Assembly (NCBI GenBank): GCA_900543605.1
Contig: UQSK01000044.1
Coordinates: 1-14,831, forward strand
Reading direction: 5' to 3'
Length of the DNA: 14,831 nucleotides
From: an uncultured Collinsella sp.
Lineage (GTDB): Bacteria > Actinomycetota > Coriobacteriia > Coriobacteriales > Coriobacteriaceae
Below the pieces are notes generated by a model that saw nothing but the letters and a program-made list of their open reading frames with translations, was not told the origin of the DNA and did not search any database. The position numbers and the translations under genes were made by a program. Positions 7,829 through 14,831 of this stretch are shown one piece after another (the first letter of the stretch is position 1; each line of letters opens with the position of its first letter).

Positions 7829-9562
7829 CTACGAGTGCACGACCACGCACAGGCCGACTTTGATGCAGTCGTGAAGTGCCTTGGCGTCTGCCAGGCGCAG
7901 GTTGATGCAACCGTGGCTGCCGCACCACTTGTACGATTCGGCGTTATCGAAGCTCTTGTCGTTTTGCCAGGTGGCATCGTGGAAGCCGATCATGTTGCCC
8001 TCGAACGGCATCCAGTAGCTCACCGGGCTCTCGTATTTGGGCTTACCGGTCTCGGGGTCCTTGGCTCCGATCAGGGTACTGCCGCCGTCGTTGCTGTTGA
8101 TCTGCCACACGCCCTCGGGGGTGGCGTCTTCGCCCGGTTTGCCGGAAATAAAGTTGGCCTCCCAAACGATATTACCGTTCTCGTCATAGTAGCGCGCGTG
8201 CTGCTCTGACAGGTCGACGTCGATATACGCCTTCCAGTCGGGCTCTCCCTTTGCGGTAAAGGTGTCGGCCTTCTGGGAGTACTTGATCTCGATTTCGCCG
8301 GTCTGCTTGTTGTTAATGGCGTCCTCGACCTGCTTGGCGAGCGAGCTACTGTCGATGGACCAACCAAAGTCACCGCCTTCGACGGCGCACTGCTTGCCAT
8401 CGGCGCGCGTCCACCAGCGAGTGGAGCCCACGGTATTAAAGCCGTTAGCGAACTCGGCTGCCCAGCTGCTGATCTGCGACGTATCGAGCGTGGGGTTGGC
8501 CGGATCGGCAAAGCTGATCCACTGCAATACGGAGCCGCCATCAACCTTGCCGGCATCCTCGTCGTTAAGCTTGAGAGTCACGTTGACGCCCAGGAAGTTG
8601 TTGGCGGCATCGCATGCGGCCTGAATCTGATCATCGGTCAGCGTTCCATTGAGCGGCTCATAGGCATCGTTGCCGAGCTTGGAAAGATCTACGGTCTCGG
8701 CCAGCGAGGCAAGTTCGAGCTCGGCATACTTAATGACATGTTCGCGGTTGAGTTTTTCGTTGGAGCGCGCCTTCTCGACGGTAAACTTGCCCGCTTGCTC
8801 GTCATAGGAGCTATTGGCCTCGAACGTGCCCGAACGCCCCTCGTTAAACTCGTCGATGGCGGCGCCCAGATCCTTCTCAAACTTCTTTTGGTCAAAGGTG
8901 TCGGAGAGCATGGACAGGTCGACGTCTTGATCAAGATCGATTTCGTTGGAGGTAGCGGTTGTTTTGGTCTTGCCGCTTAAGGATTCCACAAGGCGGACCG
9001 GCCATACAAAGGCTTCGTTGTGGCTGATGATTTCTTTTGCGGCAGCTTCGCCATCGACGATGGGCTCATCGGACTCGGGCTGATAGCTCCAGCTAAAGTC
9101 ATCGCCTGTCACGGTGAGCTTATAGTGCTTCCATGCCGAGTTGACCTTGGTTGCGGCAGACGAGGCGTTGGAGAACGAGACGTCGACGCCGGCAATGGTG
9201 GTGTTGGGGTATGCTAGCTGCGAAAACGCTACGATGCCTACGATATAGACAATGACGATAAGACCCAGGACGACAAAGAGCGTCGTCTTTTTGCCTGACT
9301 TATTGTTCTCGGCGGGTTTGCGCGCGGGGCCGCGATCGCCTCGAGCATGCGTGGGGGGCTGCTTGGGCGCATTGCCGTTTGCCCGGCGCTGCTGACGTTG
9401 TTGACGCTGCTGTCGCTGCTGGTTCGGGCGTTGGGAAGCGTTTGCCGCACCACGCTGCTGACCGTGGCTCGGCGCGATAGGACGCGGCGACTGAACGCCG
9501 CCGGTGTGCCTGCTCGGCTGCTGCGGATCGGGAATCAGTTGAGTTCGATCGTTTTGCGACAT
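7829..9562 (-). CDS. Membrane-anchored L,D-transpeptidase (YkuD) with peptidoglycan-binding region
   Basis: Forms 3-3 (L,D) peptidoglycan cross-links or attaches proteins to the wall outside the membrane. The ATG at 9562 is preferred (GAAGGA about 10 nt upstream); an ATG at 9571 lies too close to that site. This gives 577 residues. Layout: a cytoplasmic Gln/Arg/Pro-rich tail of about 92 residues with tandem RQQ units (about 50-60), TM at about 93-115 (LFVVLGLIVIVYIVGIVAF), an extracytoplasmic region opening with TTIAGVDVS, typical of the VanW-associated/PG_binding_4 domains that precede YkuD, then a C-terminal YkuD domain from about 445. The catalytic segment GSHGCINLR holds His550 and Cys552; His528 in GFHDATW is also conserved. 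It is monocistronic, with its own promoter and terminator. Confidence 0.93.
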   Translation of the reverse strand: MSQNDRTQLIPDPQQPSRHTGGVQSPRPIAPSHGQQRGAANASQRPNQQRQQRQQRQQRRANGNAPKQPPTHARGDRGPARKPAENNKSGKKTTLFVVLGLIVIVYIVGIVAFSQLAYPNTTIAGVDVSFSNASSAATKVNSAWKHYKLTVTGDDFSWSYQPESDEPIVDGEAAAKEIISHNEAFVWPVRLVESLSGKTKTTATSNEIDLDQDVDLSMLSDTFDQKKFEKDLGAAIDEFNEGRSGTFEANSSYDEQAGKFTVEKARSNEKLNREHVIKYAELELASLAETVDLSKLGNDAYEPLNGTLTDDQIQAACDAANNFLGVNVTLKLNDEDAGKVDGGSVLQWISFADPANPTLDTSQISSWAAEFANGFNTVGSTRWWTRADGKQCAVEGGDFGWSIDSSSLAKQVEDAINNKQTGEIEIKYSQKADTFTAKGEPDWKAYIDVDLSEQHARYYDENGNIVWEANFISGKPGEDATPEGVWQINSNDGGSTLIGAKDPETGKPKYESPVSYWMPFEGNMIGFHDATWQNDKSFDNAESYKWCGSHGCINLRLADAKALHDCIKVGLCVVVHS

Positions 9563-9619
9563 CGTATGCATATCCTTCGAATTTCGCCTTATGGCTCATC
9601 GTGTTTTTACTGGGCTTGC

Positions 9620-9648
9620 ATTATAGCGATTGCCCTACTGTTTGTGGT
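9620..9648 (-). promoter_or_regulatory. Promoter of the L,D-transpeptidase gene
   Basis: The minus strand has a perfect -10 TATAAT (9625 to 9620). A weak -35, ACCACA, lies 17 nt upstream (9648 to 9643), matching TTGACA at three of six positions. Predicted start is near 9613, giving a leader of about 50 nt. Confidence 0.55.
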
Positions 9649-9671
9649 ACGGAAACGGTGGCATTCAAAAG

Positions 9672-9693
9672 AGGTGGGACATTTGTCCCACCT
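9672..9693 (-). terminator. Near-perfect palindromic terminator after the serine dehydratase gene
   Basis: The arms AGGTGGGACA and TGTCCCACCT are perfect 10-bp complements separated by two bases. On the minus strand the hairpin starts 18 nt past the dehydratase stop and is followed by CTTTTG, a short U-run. It also lies just upstream of the transpeptidase promoter, so it insulates the two genes. The compact palindrome could also be a dispersed repeat recruited as a terminator. Confidence 0.7.
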
Positions 9694-9711
9694 TTGAGTC
9701 GTTCTTTGCCA

Positions 9712-11319
9712 CTATCCGCACACACCGCATTTTGCACAGGCCGAAAGTGCAGCCGGAGCTTGCGCAATGCCGCCCTTTGCCGTTTCGCGCAGTGTGGCCG
9801 GCAACGCGTGACCCACCGAGAGCATGACATGTGCCATCTGGTCAAACGGAACCAGGCTCTTAATGCCGGCGAGGGCGAGTTGTGCCGAGCTAAAGGCCGC
9901 GGCCACGCCGATGGCGTTGCGGTTTTGGCAGGGCACCTCAACGAGGCCGCCTACGGGATCGCAGACTAGGCCCAGCAGGTTGCTCAGCGCGATGGAGCTG
10001 GCATCAAGCGCCTGCTCGGGCGTACCCCCCAGCATCTGCACCAGCGCGGCGGCGGCCATAGCGGCGGCACTTCCGACCTCGGCCTGGCAGCCGCCCTCGG
10101 CGCCGGCAACGCAGGCGCTTGTGGTGAGGTTGAGGCCGATGGCGGCTGCGCAGTAGAGCGCGTCCATGACCTGCTCGTCGTCGAGCTGCAGGCGATCGGC
10201 GAGCGCCAGCACGCAGCCGGGCACAACACCCGCGGATCCTGCCGTCGGAGCGGCGACGATCACGCCCATGGTGGCGGAGCGCTCGAGCACGGCCATGGCG
10301 CGGGCCACGGCGTCGGTCTGGACGGCGCCCATCAGGCTTGTGCTCAAATCGTTGCGGCCGGTGGCATCGACGAGTTTGGCCTCGCCGCCGATAAGCCCAC
10401 CGAGCGATCGCTGCGGATTGGCGATGGGGGCCGTGGTCTCCTCGCGCATGACGTCGAGCACGCGGCGCATGGCGGCGACGGCGTGGGCCTCGCCGGTCAG
10501 ATGTGCCTCGCGAACGGCCATGACGGCACCGATGCTGAGTCCCAGTTCCTCGCACGCATCGAGCAGCTGCTCGCCGTCGTCGAAGATCTCCTTGGCCGAG
10601 ACGCCGGGGGAGATCGACGAGGCAGAACCGGGGAGCTCGATAAAGGTCGCGTAATCGACATTGTCGAGCTTGCGTAGCATCGGGATAACGGTGTCGTCGG
10701 GCGCGCCGTCGGTCTCAAAGACGGAGTAGGCCTGGCCGCCCACTTCGGTGCGGTAGGTGCGGCAAAAGGCGATGTTCACGTGGGCGTAGGCGAGCAGGTT
10801 GGTGAGCGCGGCGAGCACGCCGGGGACGTCCTGGTGTGCCACGAAGAGTGTGGAGTACATGCCCGAGATGTCGACGCCGACGCCGTTAATACGGCTGATG
10901 CGCATCTTGCCGCCGCCCAGGCTCTCACCGCGGACCTGTGCCGTGGCGCCCGTGTCGTCGACCATGTCGATGTCGACGGTGTTGGGGTGGATGGAGGCGT
11001 CGTCGCCTTTGATGTCAAAGTGATATTCGAGGCCCTGCTCGCGCGCGAGGTCGAAGGCCTGCTTGATGTTCTCGTCATCGGTGTCGAGGCCCAGGATGCC
11101 CGCGACGAGCGCACGGTCGGTGCCGTGGCCGCGGTAGGTGTGGGCGAAGGAGTTCCACAGGCCAAAGGTGACTTTGGTGATGCGGCCTTCCAGCAGGCTG
11201 GCGGCAACTTGGGCGCAGCGCAGGGCGCCGGCGGTGTGCGATGAACTGGGGCCGACCATGACGGGGCCCAAGATCTCGAATGCCGAGGTCGTAGCTAGTG
11301 TTTGCGGCTTGCCTGCCAT
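9712..11319 (-). CDS. sdaA: L-serine dehydratase, iron-sulfur-dependent, single chain with ACT domain
   Basis: Deaminates L-serine to pyruvate and ammonia using a [4Fe-4S] cluster; cytosolic. The ATG at 11319 has AAGGAG 5-6 nt upstream; length is 535 residues. The N-terminal beta-type domain has GPSSSHTAGA (23-32). An ACT-like domain lies at about 155-230 (FVAHQDVPGVLAALTNLL), probably serine-binding and allosteric. The alpha-type catalytic domain runs from about 240 to the end. Cluster cysteines are visible at Cys411 (EGGCQAEVG), Cys453 (LVCDPVGG) and Cys464 (VPCQNRN). The 42- and 11-residue spacings equal those I recall for the Legionella enzyme ligands (343, 385, 396). The C-terminus ends ACAKCGVCG, matching the cysteine tail known to cap the cluster in that enzyme. 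Many relatives split beta and alpha into two genes; here they are one chain. The gene has a long structured leader. Confidence 0.95.
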   Translation of the reverse strand: MAGKPQTLATTSAFEILGPVMVGPSSSHTAGALRCAQVAASLLEGRITKVTFGLWNSFAHTYRGHGTDRALVAGILGLDTDDENIKQAFDLAREQGLEYHFDIKGDDASIHPNTVDIDMVDDTGATAQVRGESLGGGKMRISRINGVGVDISGMYSTLFVAHQDVPGVLAALTNLLAYAHVNIAFCRTYRTEVGGQAYSVFETDGAPDDTVIPMLRKLDNVDYATFIELPGSASSISPGVSAKEIFDDGEQLLDACEELGLSIGAVMAVREAHLTGEAHAVAAMRRVLDVMREETTAPIANPQRSLGGLIGGEAKLVDATGRNDLSTSLMGAVQTDAVARAMAVLERSATMGVIVAAPTAGSAGVVPGCVLALADRLQLDDEQVMDALYCAAAIGLNLTTSACVAGAEGGCQAEVGSAAAMAAAALVQMLGGTPEQALDASSIALSNLLGLVCDPVGGLVEVPCQNRNAIGVAAAFSSAQLALAGIKSLVPFDQMAHVMLSVGHALPATLRETAKGGIAQAPAALSACAKCGVCG

Positions 11320-11342
11320 GGGTGCTCCTTCTCTATCCCGTC

Positions 11343-11463
11343 GTTCCGAGGACTTTGGTATTTGCTCGCCTGCTCTACAGTCCTGGCTCGCACGGAGGCC
11401 ACATTAAGTGGCCTCCGGCTCGTGCGGAACTCGCGACCGACCAAATACCAAAGCCCTCGGAAC
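11343..11463 (-). ncRNA. Highly structured 121-nt leader RNA candidate upstream of sdaA
   Basis: Outer arms 11343-11364 and 11442-11463 are 22 nt each and complementary at 21 positions. The one exception (11352/11454) is A-C if read on the plus strand but G-U on the minus strand, so the minus-strand RNA pairs without interruption. Inside are a 10+14-nt internal loop, a 5-bp stem (11427-11431 with 11379-11383, one G-U), a 5-bp stem (11422-11426 with 11389-11393), two 5-nt bulges containing related GAGCC/AGCCA sequence (11417-11421 and 11384-11388), and a 9-bp apical stem GGAGGCCAC/GTGGCCTCC (11394-11402 with 11408-11416) with a 5-nt loop. It ends 23 nt before the sdaA ATG and leaves the ribosome binding site outside. 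I see no T-box consensus and no terminator U-tract. A cis-regulatory leader, a processed sRNA or a foldback repeat are the options. Confidence 0.55.
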
Positions 11464-11465
11464 TT

Positions 11466-11496
11466 AGGATACATGGTTGGAACTATCAGATGACAA
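11466..11496 (-). promoter_or_regulatory. Weak candidate promoter for sdaA
   Basis: The minus strand has TTGTCA (11496 to 11491) and TATCCT (11471 to 11466) with a 19-nt spacer, longer than ideal. Transcription would begin around 11459, at the edge of the structured leader. An imperfect dyad, TCATC near 11486 and GATGA near 11505 on the minus strand, flanks the -35 and could be an operator. Low certainty. Confidence 0.3.
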
Positions 11497-11560
11497 AATT
11501 CATCAGCTAGTGGCGCGCTTTACCCTGTATATCGTGACATCTTCACCACCGTTTATATAA

Positions 11561-11594
11561 AAAAGAAGTACCGGTTGGGGCCGGTACTTCTTTT
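11561..11594 (-). terminator. Strong intrinsic terminator after metK
   Basis: A 14-bp perfect stem: 11561-11574 (AAAAGAAGTACCGG) with 11581-11594 (CCGGTACTTCTTTT), loop TTGGGG. On the minus strand the 3' arm ends in TTTT and continues TT, forming a U-tract 38 nt past the metK stop. The A/T-rich ends make it potentially active in both directions. Confidence 0.85.
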
Positions 11595-11631
11595 GATGCA
11601 TCGATATGTGGCTGCAGCTTTTGCCGCTGGC

Positions 11632-12912
<1,281 letters not shown>

Positions 12913-12934
12913 GATTGTCCTTTCAAAAACGTGT

Positions 12935-12985
12935 CCCGGCGACCGTTACCATTCCGCCGGGCTCTCTATGCAAGGGCACATCATA
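12935..12985 (-). promoter_or_regulatory. metK: metK promoter -10 and leader hairpin
   Basis: The minus strand has a TATGAT -10 (12985 to 12980); the -35 position about 17 nt upstream is poor (GTGTGA). Predicted start is near 12973, giving a leader of about 60 nt. It contains a 7-bp GC stem, CCCGGCG/CGCCGGG (12955-12961 with 12935-12941), with a 13-nt loop, ending 22 nt before the ATG. A SAM-responsive leader would be logical here, but I do not recognise a known SAM riboswitch consensus. Confidence 0.45.
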
Positions 12986-13017
12986 GCGCGTAAATCAAAC
13001 ATTCACACCCTTTCCGC

Positions 13018-13150
13018 ACCCACTCATTGGGGACAGGCTTAAATGGCCGGCCGGGTACTCATTGGGGACAGGCTTAAACGAACAGCCTTACCTAAGTGCC
13101 GACAGGTTGCCCAAAGACTGGTCATTTAAGTCTGTCCCCAATGAGTGGGT
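13018..13150. repeat. REP-like inverted-repeat element between metK and gltX
   Basis: Outer arms 13018-13048 and 13120-13150 are 31-nt inverted repeats matching at 29 positions. The core ACTCATTGGGGACAGGCTTA (with two more A) occurs twice in direct orientation (13022-13043 and 13057-13078) and once inverted with one change (13125-13146). GGCCGGCC (13045-13052) joins the first two. It lies just upstream of the metK -35 position and about 35 nt upstream of the gltX -10, so both promoters are left intact. From general knowledge, GGGGACAG/CTTAAA-type dyads resemble REP sequences mobilised by Y1/IS200-like (RAYT) transposases; no such transposase is in this window. No gene is present in 12913-13230. 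Confidence 0.7.
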
Positions 13151-13184
13151 CGATGCCCTTTGTGCGGAGGTTGCTTTGATGCTT

Positions 13185-13190
13185 TATACT
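13185..13190 (+). promoter_or_regulatory. gltX: Candidate gltX -10 box
   Basis: TATACT lies 40 nt before the gltX ATG, with predicted initiation near 13197. No good -35 is visible at 16-18 nt upstream. The REP-like element ends at 13150, upstream of this promoter. Confidence 0.4.
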
Positions 13191-13230
13191 GGTGCGGTTA
13201 GACATCCATCCTGCAATCGAGGAGATTTCC

Positions 13231-14706
13231 ATGGCATCAGACGTTCGCGTCCGCTTTGCACCCTCACCCACGGGCAAGCTGCACATCGGCGGCGCCCGCA
13301 CCGCTATCTATAACTGGGCTTTCGCCCGCGCAAACGGCGGCACGTTCATCCTGCGCATCGACGACACCGACCCCACCCGTTCCACCGACGAGAACACGCA
13401 GATCATCCTGCGCGCCATGCGTTGGCTGGGTCTTGACTGGGACGAGGGTCCCGAGGTGGGCGGCGACTTTGGCCCCTATGCTCAGACCGAGCGCCTGGAC
13501 CTGTACAAGCAGGCCGCCCAGAAGCTCTGGGACGAGGGCAAGGCCTATCCTTGCTTCTGCACCAAGGAGCAGCTCGACGCCGACCGCAAGGCCGCTCAGG
13601 AGCGTAAGGACCCCTTCCAGGGCTATCAGCGTCGCTGCCGCGATCTTGATCCCGAGGAGGCACGCCGCCGCATCGAGGCCGGTGAGCCCTACGTCCTGCG
13701 CATTAAGGTTCCCGAGGACCGCGGCGACGTCGTCATTCACGACGCCGTCCACGGTGAGGTGACCTTCGACGCCAAGGAGCTCGACGACTTCGTCATCTTC
13801 CGCTCCGACGGCACGCCCACGTATAACTTCGCGACCGTCGTCGACGACGCCATGATGAAGATCACCCACGTCATCCGCGGCGATGACCATCTGTCCAACA
13901 CCCCGCGTCAGGTCATGGTCTACGAGGCCCTCGGCGCGCCCGTGCCCACGTTTGCCCACATCTCCATGATCCTGGGCGCTGACGGCAAGAAGCTCTCCAA
14001 GCGCCACGGCGCCACCTCGGTGGAGGAGTACCGCGACGCCGGCTACTTGTCCGACGCCTTCGTCAACTATCTGGCGCTGCTCGGCTGGTCGCTCGACGGC
14101 GAGACCACGATCATCCCGCGCGATGTCCTGGCCAGCAAGTTCTCGCTCGACCGCATCTCCAAGAACCCGGCGACCTTCGACCCCAAGAAGCTCGACTGGG
14201 TCAATGCCGAGTATATCAACGGCATGTCCGATGCTCAGTTTGCCGACGAGATCATGGTTCCCGAGCTGCACGAGGCGGGTCTCATCGAGGGTAATGTCGA
14301 GTACGGCGAGGATTGGATCGATGCGCTTGCCGCCATCGTCAAGCCTCGCACCAAGATGCCGGCCGACGCCGTGACCGTCGCCGCCCCCATCTTTGCTACG
14401 GCTGAGACGCTCGAGTATGACGACAAGTCTGTCAACAAGGGCCTGGCCAAGGAAGGCATGGGTGCCATTCTGGATGCCGCCAAGGCCGCGCTCGAGGGCG
14501 TGGACGAGTGGACGGCCGCCAACATCGACGCCGCGCTTGAGCCGCTGCCCGAGCAGATGGACCTCAAGAAGCGCGTGGTGTTCCAGGCTGTGCGCGTCGC
14601 CGTCTGCGGCAACATGGTGAGCCCCCCGCTGGGCGAGACCATGGCGCTCGTCGGCCGCGACGACTGCCTGGCGCGCATCGACCGCGCTCGCACGATGGCG
14701 CTGTAG
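13231..14706 (+). CDS. gltX: Glutamyl-tRNA synthetase
   Basis: Charges tRNA(Glu), and possibly tRNA(Gln) if the organism uses the amidotransferase route. The ATG at 13231 is chosen because GAGGAG (13219-13224) lies 6 nt upstream and RFAPSPTGKLHIGGARTA then falls at the usual N-terminal position; an in-frame ATG at 13192 has no such support. The 491 residues are normal. Class I signatures: HIGG (18-21) and the KMSKS-type KLSKR (254-258) in ADGKKLSKRHGA. CFC (Cys108, Cys110) and RRCRDL (Cys136) mark the zinc-finger region, but Asp replaces the fourth histidine ligand of the E. coli enzyme, so zinc binding is doubtful. The C-terminal anticodon-binding domain is complete. Third positions are strongly C/G-biased, consistent with high expression. 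Confidence 0.97.
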   Translation: MASDVRVRFAPSPTGKLHIGGARTAIYNWAFARANGGTFILRIDDTDPTRSTDENTQIILRAMRWLGLDWDEGPEVGGDFGPYAQTERLDLYKQAAQKLWDEGKAYPCFCTKEQLDADRKAAQERKDPFQGYQRRCRDLDPEEARRRIEAGEPYVLRIKVPEDRGDVVIHDAVHGEVTFDAKELDDFVIFRSDGTPTYNFATVVDDAMMKITHVIRGDDHLSNTPRQVMVYEALGAPVPTFAHISMILGADGKKLSKRHGATSVEEYRDAGYLSDAFVNYLALLGWSLDGETTIIPRDVLASKFSLDRISKNPATFDPKKLDWVNAEYINGMSDAQFADEIMVPELHEAGLIEGNVEYGEDWIDALAAIVKPRTKMPADAVTVAAPIFATAETLEYDDKSVNKGLAKEGMGAILDAAKAALEGVDEWTAANIDAALEPLPEQMDLKKRVVFQAVRVAVCGNMVSPPLGETMALVGRDDCLARIDRARTMAL

Positions 14707-14729
14707 CAGCTGCGTAAACGTATGTATCC

Positions 14730-14762
14730 GAGCCCCGTTCACCCGAGCGGGGCTCTTGTTTC
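14730..14762 (+). terminator. Intrinsic terminator after gltX
   Basis: An 8-bp stem GAGCCCCG (14730-14737) with CGGGGCTC (14748-14755), a 10-nt loop, followed by TTGTTTC. It lies 24 nt after the gltX stop. Confidence 0.8.
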
Positions 14763-14783
14763 TAAAGACGTATGGGATGGGAG

Positions 14784-14831
14784 CTGTCTCTTATACACAT
14801 CTCCGAGCCCACGAGACGCGTAGTAATCTCG
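14784..14831 (+). other. Illumina Nextera adapter read-through (non-genomic)
   Basis: CTGTCTCTTATACACATCT (14784-14802) is the Tn5 mosaic end used in Nextera tagmentation. It is followed by CCGAGCCCACGAGAC (14803-14817), the Nextera read-2 adapter portion, then GCGTAGTA (14818-14825) in the i7 index position, then ATCTCG (14826-14831), the first bases of the P7 primer complement. The order and orientation are exactly those of read-through past the end of a library insert. From memory GCGTAGTA is a Nextera XT v2 i7 index (N719). Genomic sequence ends at or before 14783. Confidence 0.97.

Noticed and set aside
11343..11463. T-box riboswitch (tRNA-Ser) in front of sdaA
   Set aside because: No AGGGUGGnACCGCG-type T-box sequence and no terminator/antiterminator pair are visible, and a catabolic enzyme is an unusual T-box target.
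11343..11463. Simple transposon with 22-bp terminal repeats
   Set aside because: No target-site duplication flanks the arms, and the interior is itself paired in register with the arms, which favours an RNA fold, though a foldback repeat is not excluded.
12913..13020. SAM-I riboswitch, suggested by GAGAG and CCCGGC in the metK leader
   Set aside because: The four-way junction and kink-turn elements are missing and the leader is only about 60 nt long.
13022..13146. CRISPR-like repeats
   Set aside because: There are only two direct copies and one inverted copy, with 13-nt and unequal spacers and no cas genes.
13062..13313. An 83-codon frame running from the REP-like element into gltX
   Set aside because: It starts inside the repeat, overlaps the gltX start in another frame and has no ribosome binding site.
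13264..14742. A 492-codon open frame antisense to gltX
   Set aside because: It mirrors the GC-rich third positions of gltX; no ribosome binding site fits and the protein has no recognisable family. The same applies to long antisense frames at 11830-12909, 7409-8209 and 6452-7066.
14784..14802. Tn5/IS50 mosaic end suggesting a transposon
   Set aside because: It is followed by Nextera adapter, index and P7 sequence, so it is library-derived.

Overview
The window looks like a contig end from a human-gut Coriobacteriia, most likely Collinsella or a close relative. This is an inference from gene content, roughly 53-68% G+C in lines I counted, monoderm-style envelope genes and short GC-rich terminators. 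No rRNA, tRNA or CRISPR was seen. The last 48 bases are not genomic: they are an Illumina Nextera read-through adapter.

Region 1 (1-4064, + strand) is the end of a cobalamin (B12) operon in tightly overlapping order: a 5'-truncated CobD/CobC-type aminotransferase, cobyric acid synthase, cob(I)alamin adenosyltransferase, precorrin-8X methylmutase and precorrin-6A reductase. Its promoter, and any cobalamin riboswitch, lie upstream of the window. Region 2 (4065-4275) is a junction holding a probable decayed IS21-type istA fragment and a 69-bp highly palindromic element.

Region 3 (4276-12912, - strand) holds housekeeping and envelope genes. In transcription order these are metK, a single-chain iron-sulfur L-serine dehydratase, an L,D-transpeptidase, and a translationally coupled export operon (membrane fusion protein, ABC ATPase, MacB/FtsX-type permease). 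Most units are separated by visible hairpin terminators. Between metK and the serine dehydratase lies a 121-nt strongly structured sequence, on the sense strand of the dehydratase leader; it is the best candidate in this window for an undescribed regulatory RNA.

Region 4 (12913-13230) is the divergent metK/gltX promoter region, with a 133-bp REP-like inverted-repeat element inserted neatly between the two promoters. Region 5 (13231-14783) is gltX and its terminator. Most protein-coding content is ordinary; the interest lies in the leader RNA, the repeats, the junction at about 4.1 kb, and the adapter.
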